Shown in pieces: positions 7,035-10,250 of a stretch of 10,250 bases of DNA; the stretch's first letter is position 1; each line of letters begins with the position of its first letter. Origin of the DNA: Chthoniobacter sp. GTDB lineage: Bacteria > Verrucomicrobiota > Verrucomicrobiia > Chthoniobacterales > Chthoniobacteraceae. The stretch covers positions 1 through 10,250 of the forward strand of contig JANXSB010000232.1 in NCBI GenBank assembly GCA_025352865.1. Direction: 5' to 3'. The translations under genes and the position numbers were made by a program. A model generated the notes under the pieces. The model was given only the letters and a program-made list of their open reading frames with translations, did no database searches and was not told the DNA's origin.

Positions 7035-7062
7035 AGGATATGTCCGGCGTGGGTGCGGGCAA
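7035..7062 (-). promoter_or_regulatory. Candidate promoter of the toxin-antitoxin pair
   Basis: On the minus strand, TTGCCC (7062-7057), a 16-bp spacer and TATCCT (7040-7035) each match consensus at 4/6 positions. The -10 box ends 8 nt before the antitoxin ATG at 7026, so transcription would start at about the start codon. Confidence 0.45.
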
Positions 7063-7092
7063 GTAGGAATCGACCAACGTCGGGATCCGATC

Positions 7093-7536
7093 CTACAGCG
7101 GATTTCTTGGCGCGGATGGGTGTTCCTTGTAGTAGGTTTGCTGCGCGTCGCGTTCAGAGCGAAGCAAGGCATCTTTCCCAAACCGGCGGTCAATCTCAGC
7201 TTCTGAAATGTTGTTATACCCGGCAGAGTGACCCTCAATCTTCGGATCAACGACGCATCCTCCAACGATGCGATATTTCACGCGATAGCGGTCATGGAGA
7301 ACGCCGGCGTGGTCGAGAAACCAAGGCGGTAACAACCCGTAGATTTCTACGATCAACCTACCCTGCTGAACATCGCGTCGCGCATCGGCTTGTCCCGCCC
7401 GATAGTCTTCCCGTGAATAACCAGGTCGGCTGAGATATCCGCGGGGAACCGCCTTGAGTCCGGGAATGCCCATGAGACGAGGCGCGCAAGCCGAGAGGAG
7501 CGCGCATGAAACGGAGCAAATCGTTCGTGCCGTCAT
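7093..7536 (-). CDS. Small putative lipoprotein of unknown function
   Basis: The protein has 147 residues from ATG 7536. The start is chosen because it opens with a lipoprotein signal (MTARTICSVSCALLSAC) with lipobox LSAC and acylated Cys17. The frame is open further up to 7659, but that stretch runs across a hairpin repeat. After the lipobox come a Pro/Gly-rich region, SREDYRAGQADARRDVQQG (41-59), LIVEIYGLLPPW, YRVKYRIVGGCVVDPKIEG (84-102, with a Cys in GGCVV) and GYNNISEAEIDRRFG (106-120). A periplasmic or outer-membrane-attached globular protein is likely. I do not recognise a characterised family; the YGLLP, GCVV and GYN blocks look like conserved features of uncharacterised proteins. It is followed by the TA pair on the same strand, 66 bp away, with a separate promoter-like site between. 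Confidence 0.75.
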   Translation of the reverse strand: MTARTICSVSCALLSACAPRLMGIPGLKAVPRGYLSRPGYSREDYRAGQADARRDVQQGRLIVEIYGLLPPWFLDHAGVLHDRYRVKYRIVGGCVVDPKIEGHSAGYNNISEAEIDRRFGKDALLRSERDAQQTYYKEHPSAPRNPL

Positions 7537-7540
7537 GGAA

Positions 7541-7601
7541 TTGAGGCCCTCGTTACCAAATTCCGTTTGGTAACGCAACAAGGAGGGCAATTGCATTGCC
7601 C
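7541..7601. repeat. Compound hairpin repeat between divergent genes
   Basis: CGTTACCAAA (7551-7560) and TTTGGTAACG (7566-7575) form a perfect 10-bp stem with loop TTCCG. GCCCTC (7546-7551) and GAGGGC (7583-7588) add an outer arm with a bulge. A second stem, GGGCAAT (7585-7591) with ATTGCCC (7595-7601) and loop TGC, overlaps the outer right arm, so the two are alternatives. The layout resembles the widespread CGTTCCCA...TGGGAACG class of intergenic hairpin repeats (recalled, not searched). Confidence 0.7.
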
Positions 7602-7636
7602 ACGGAGGGGGCGTCTGCGGGGCGGAGTCGGCACGC

Positions 7637-7666
7637 TCGCCATTTTCGCGCGCCCGCACTTACAGT
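7637..7666 (+). promoter_or_regulatory. Weak candidate promoter of the RlmI-like methyltransferase gene
   Basis: TCGCCA (7637-7642), an 18-bp spacer and TACAGT (7661-7666) each match consensus at 4/6 positions. The -10 box ends 8 nt before ATG 7675, the same short spacing as at two other genes in this window. No Shine-Dalgarno sequence is seen before the ATG. Confidence 0.35.
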
Positions 7667-7674
7667 CAGCGCGA

Positions 7675-8592
7675 ATGACCAAACCAAAGCCACCACCTCA
7701 ACAGCCCGGCTACACCCAGCGACTCATGCTCGCCGACCGCTGGCGGGATTATCAGCTCTTGGATACCGGCGGCGGGATGAAGCTGGAGCGCTGGGGCGAG
7801 GCGGTGCTCGCCCGGCCCGACCCGCAGGTCATCTGGCCGCGCGCGGACGGCGGGTCGTGGGAGAAGTGGGACGGCTGGTATCACCGCAGCGAGACGGGCG
7901 GGGGCCGGTGGGAATTTCGCCGCGCGCTGCCGGAGTCATGGACGATCGGCTATGGCGATCTCGCCTTCAAAATCCGCCCCACCGATTTCAAACACACCGG
8001 CCTTTTCCCCGAGCAGGCCGTGAACTGGGATTGGTGCGCGCAGAAGATAACCGCCGCGCGCAAGGCAGGCCGCGAGGTGAGCGTGCTGAATCTCTTCGGC
8101 TACACCGGCGCGGCCACGGTGGCGTGCGCCGCCGCCGGGGCGGAGGTCTGCCATGTGGATGCCTCGAAAGGCGTGGTCCAGTGGTGCCGCGAAAACGCCG
8201 CGCTTTCCGGTCTCGCCGCCGCGCCGATCCGTTACATCACCGATGACTGCCTGAAATTCACCGCGCGCGAAGCCCGCCGCGGACGGCGTTACGACGCCAT
8301 CATCCTCGACCCGCCGGCCTACGGACGCGGGGCCGCCGGCGAGGTCTGGAAGATCGAGGAGCACCTATGGCCGCTGTTAGTCGAATGCCGGAACTTACTG
8401 GCTGAGCGCCCGCTCTTTCTCCTCATCAATAGCTATGCCTCGAAGCTCTCGCCGCTCGTCTTAGGTAACATGCTCACCAAGCTCTTACCCAAACAAGGCG
8501 GTAAAATCACCGTCGGAGAGCTAGGTCTGCCGAGTCAGCGCGATGGGTTGGTCCTACCCTGCGGCATCTGCGGGCGCTGGGAGGCGGGTTAA
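7675..8592 (+). CDS. RlmI/RlmK-like class I SAM-dependent methyltransferase
   Basis: The protein has 305 residues and a Rossmann-fold methyltransferase core of the COG1092 type (RlmI/RlmK, 23S rRNA cytosine/guanine methylation), so the likely substrate is rRNA; this is inferred from family. Visible: an N-terminal region with YQLLDTGGGMKLERWGE and RPDPQVIWPR, TDFKHTGLFPEQAVNWDW (103-120), SAM-binding motif I VLNLFGYTGAATVACAAAGAEV (137-158), acidic VDAS (161-164), DD at 190-191, and the catalytic-loop motif ILDPPAYGRG (210-219). It lacks the N-terminal PUA domain of E. coli RlmI (about 400 residues), placing it in the shorter subfamily whose targets are less clear. ATG 7675 is chosen over the open frame up to 7567, which would run through the hairpin repeat. 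TTA and CTA codons cluster in the last quarter. The last 39 bp overlap the convergent glycosyltransferase gene. Confidence 0.85.
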   Translation: MTKPKPPPQQPGYTQRLMLADRWRDYQLLDTGGGMKLERWGEAVLARPDPQVIWPRADGGSWEKWDGWYHRSETGGGRWEFRRALPESWTIGYGDLAFKIRPTDFKHTGLFPEQAVNWDWCAQKITAARKAGREVSVLNLFGYTGAATVACAAAGAEVCHVDASKGVVQWCRENAALSGLAAAPIRYITDDCLKFTAREARRGRRYDAIILDPPAYGRGAAGEVWKIEEHLWPLLVECRNLLAERPLFLLINSYASKLSPLVLGNMLTKLLPKQGGKITVGELGLPSQRDGLVLPCGICGRWEAG

Positions 8593-9798
8593 AGGCTCCG
8601 CCTTCACCCGGAGCGCCAGACCCTGCGCGCCGAGGCAGGCGGCAAACGCCACCCACGGGAGCAGGAGCCAGGGCGTCCATTGCGGCGCGGCTTGCTGGAC
8701 GAGGAAGGCTTTGTCCCACGGCAACCCGTGAGCGCAAATGGTATAGAAGGCGAAGAGGGCGATGCTGCCCGCCGCCGTCAGCACGGCGCTCCAGCGCGCG
8801 GAGAGGAAGAGGAAAAACGGCGCGGGCCAGACGAGGTATTGCACGCCAAAGCCCGGCGCGAAGACAAAGAAGACGAGCCACGCGAGCGCGAGCGTGGTCA
8901 GCAAATCGGCCGCGCGCCGACGCCACGCGAGCGCGAGCACGCCAGCGATGACGATGACTTTCAGCGCAGCGATGATCCCGGCCTGCGCCGGCGTGAGCGT
9001 GGCGAAAGCGATGCCGCGCAGCGCGGGCGCATCGGTCAGCCGGAGCAGGTAGGTGATGCCCCACACGCCCCAGATGCTCGAATAACCGATGACGTTTTTC
9101 AAAAAAATGCCGGGAATCGTGAGCAGCGGCAGCAGCCAGCCGATGACCCCGGTGATCACGGCGGCGGCGGAAAAGGCGCGCGCCTTTCTCCGATGCAGCC
9201 AGTGGAAAAAGAACACGGGCGCGAGCAGCACGGGGATGACTTTCACCTGGCACGCCAGCCCGATGCACAGCCCGCACAGCGCCGCCTCGCCACCCACGCA
9301 CGCCGCCGCCGCGAGGAGCAGCGCGAGCGGGACGAGGGGATCGACGTTGCCGTGAAAGCCCGAGACCATGAAGGAAATCGGGCTCACCGCGAAAAGCGCG
9401 AGCGCCCACCACGCGGGCTTTCCCGTGCGCCGCCGCAGCCAGAGCAGCACGAGCACGGCGAGCCCATCGGCCATGATGCCGGGCGCGCGAATGATGCGTG
9501 CGAAAGGCCGCCCGCGGCCTTCGGCGAGGTCGTAGGCGAGGCCGGTGAAAGTGCCGACGAGCGGCGTGTGATTGAAGAGCGGCGTCTCGCGATACATGGC
9601 CGTGAGGCCGCGGTCGGAAATGGTGTGGCCGAACTCGCGGAACAGCCCCACGTCGGCGGTGCCGATGGTCGTCCACGCGCAATAAATCTTCGCCACCGTG
9701 GCGAGCAGCGCGAGGGCGAGGATGAGGAGTTCGGGTTTTTTCAAAAGCGGATCGCGGGTAAAGGCCAGGCCAAAAATCCATTCCGTTAATTTCGTCAA
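8554..9798 (-). CDS. Polytopic membrane glycosyltransferase (GT-C / mannosyltransferase-like)
   Basis: The protein has 414 residues with roughly ten hydrophobic spans. Topology and motifs fit polyprenyl-phosphate-sugar-dependent GT-C enzymes: after the first span an acidic TADVGLFREFGHTISDRG loop (Asp49, the usual catalytic position), then MYRETPLFNHTPLVG. Later FHGNVDPLVPLALLLA (residue 148 onward), CQVKVIPVLLAPVFFFHW and PGFGVQYLVWPAPFF resemble GT87 and PIG-M-like proteins. It is likely to move a hexose or pentose onto an envelope glycan or lipid at the periplasmic face; donor and acceptor are unknown. The start is uncertain. A stop lies just upstream at 9805-9807, and the only early initiator is TTG 9798, which sits within the inverted repeat; TTG 9744 is a later option. 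An ATG at 9781-9779 is in another frame and would need a frameshift. The gene is convergent with the methyltransferase and divergent from the HAD gene. Confidence 0.8.
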   Translation of the reverse strand: MTKLTEWIFGLAFTRDPLLKKPELLILALALLATVAKIYCAWTTIGTADVGLFREFGHTISDRGLTAMYRETPLFNHTPLVGTFTGLAYDLAEGRGRPFARIIRAPGIMADGLAVLVLLWLRRRTGKPAWWALALFAVSPISFMVSGFHGNVDPLVPLALLLAAAACVGGEAALCGLCIGLACQVKVIPVLLAPVFFFHWLHRRKARAFSAAAVITGVIGWLLPLLTIPGIFLKNVIGYSSIWGVWGITYLLRLTDAPALRGIAFATLTPAQAGIIAALKVIVIAGVLALAWRRRAADLLTTLALAWLVFFVFAPGFGVQYLVWPAPFFLFLSARWSAVLTAAGSIALFAFYTICAHGLPWDKAFLVQQAAPQWTPWLLLPWVAFAACLGAQGLALRVKAEPLTRLPAPADAAG

Positions 9799-9861
9799 AT
9801 CCCGTTAATCCCGTCAAAAAAACAAAACGGAATTAACGGGATTTGACGAAATTAACGGAAT
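9780..9861. repeat. 30-bp perfect inverted repeat (palindromic element) at the glycosyltransferase 5' end
   Basis: Positions 9780-9809 and 9832-9861 are exact reverse complements. After one mismatch (9810/9831), CCGT (9811-9814) pairs with ACGG (9827-9830), so the stem is 35 bp with one mismatch and a 12-nt A-rich loop (9815-9826). The arms are built from related subunits (CCGTTAAT, CGTCAAAT, CCCGTTAAT). It is AT-rich against a GC-rich background. The left arm contains the TTG start and the first codons of the glycosyltransferase. It could be a non-autonomous palindromic mobile repeat or a bidirectional transcription-stopping hairpin. Confidence 0.92.
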
Positions 9862-9941
9862 TGGGCGGATGCGTTTAAGCGCGTGCTGTGCCGCGCGGAC
9901 AAGGTGACAAGCGGCGTTTTTTTGGACACGCTGTCCGACCC

Positions 9942-10250
9942 GTGGACAAAAAACTCCTCCTCTTCGACATCGACGGCACCCTCCTGACCTCCGGCGGCGC
10001 GGGCGAACGCGCCCTCCGCCTCGGCTTCCGCGACCGCTTCGGCATCGACGACGATCTTTCCAAAGTCGAGATCGCCGGACGCACCGACTCCGGCATCGTC
10101 CGCCAGATGCTCGTCACCCACCACCTCCCCGAGACCCCGGAAAACATCGCCGCCTTCTTCGACGGCTACCTCCACCACCTCGCCCGCGAAATCCCCCGCA
10201 CCCCCGGACGCCTCCTCCCCGGCATCCTCCCGCTGCTCGAGGCGCTGAAG
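9942..10250 (+). CDS. HAD-superfamily hydrolase, phosphoglycolate phosphatase-like, 3' end cut by window edge
   Basis: The first 103 codons are visible. The N-terminus DKKLLLFDIDGTLLTSGG carries HAD motif I with nucleophile Asp9 and general acid/base Asp11 (DIDGTL). A helical cap-like stretch follows: GERALRLGFRDRFG, VEIAGRTDSGIVRQML (the AGRTD pattern is frequent in Gph-like phosphatases), and GRLLPGILPLLEALK, the usual segment before motif II. A phosphomonoesterase such as phosphoglycolate phosphatase or a relative is likely; the substrate cannot be fixed without motifs II-IV. The start is GTG 9942 because no in-frame ATG lies nearby upstream and the motif begins at once. Codon choice is strongly C-ending (CTC, GCC, CGC). 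A short dyad GGACA-CGC-TGTCC (9924-9936) sits just before the start. Confidence 0.88.
   Translation, partial: MDKKLLLFDIDGTLLTSGGAGERALRLGFRDRFGIDDDLSKVEIAGRTDSGIVRQMLVTHHLPETPENIAAFFDGYLHHLAREIPRTPGRLLPGILPLLEALK

Noticed and set aside
8878..8938. A 16-bp direct repeat (8878-8893 and 8923-8938)
   Set aside because: It encodes LALAW twice in a membrane protein built from few residue types; chance or codon-driven similarity explains it.
8507..9817. A longer minus-strand open frame (436 residues) overlapping the glycosyltransferase
   Set aside because: Its product is Arg/His/Ala-rich without membrane spans or motifs, whereas the overlapping frame has about ten hydrophobic spans and GT-C motifs. 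Only its ATG at 9781 is of interest, as a possible frameshifted start.
9924..9936. GGACA-CGC-TGTCC dyad before the HAD gene
   Set aside because: A 5-bp arm is expected often by chance and there is no second copy in the window to support an operator.

Overview
This GC-rich, densely packed window most likely comes from a member of the Verrucomicrobiota. This is an inference. It rests on a PEP-CTERM-tailed secreted protease, a sister protease ending in a DxDxDGxxN-type module plus a beta-rich tail of a kind common in that phylum, several hairpin-forming intergenic repeats, and -10-like boxes placed almost at the start codon. No rRNA, tRNA, CRISPR array, transposase or phage gene is visible.

Layout. 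The left edge holds the first 525 codons of priA (minus), the replication-restart helicase. It is divergent from a short membrane-anchored lytic transglycosylase (plus). Next come two related trypsin-like secreted proteases facing each other tail to tail, 23 bp apart: a PEP-CTERM protein (plus) and one with a calcium-binding-like motif and a Verrucomicrobia-style C-terminal module (minus). A run of minus-strand genes follows: ilvB (acetolactate synthase large subunit) with a plausible terminator after it, a ParE/RelE-type toxin and its antitoxin upstream of ilvB, and a small lipoprotein of unknown function. On the plus strand lies an RlmI-like SAM-dependent methyltransferase. Its 3' end overlaps by 39 bp the 3' end of a minus-strand polytopic GT-C-type glycosyltransferase. 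A 30-bp perfect inverted repeat lies over the 5' end of that glycosyltransferase. Beyond it, the start of a HAD phosphatase (plus) runs off the right edge.

Function. Most genes are unrelated housekeeping or envelope functions (DNA restart, peptidoglycan turnover, branched-chain amino acids, rRNA or other methylation, glycan transfer), so the window is not one pathway. The parts most worth a second look are the convergent protease pair with two different C-terminal modules, the inverted-repeat elements (one read in frame inside priA, one supplying the likely start of the glycosyltransferase), and the recurrent -10 boxes 7-8 nt upstream of start codons, which suggest leaderless transcripts. I do not see a convincing new multi-gene defence or biosynthetic system here.
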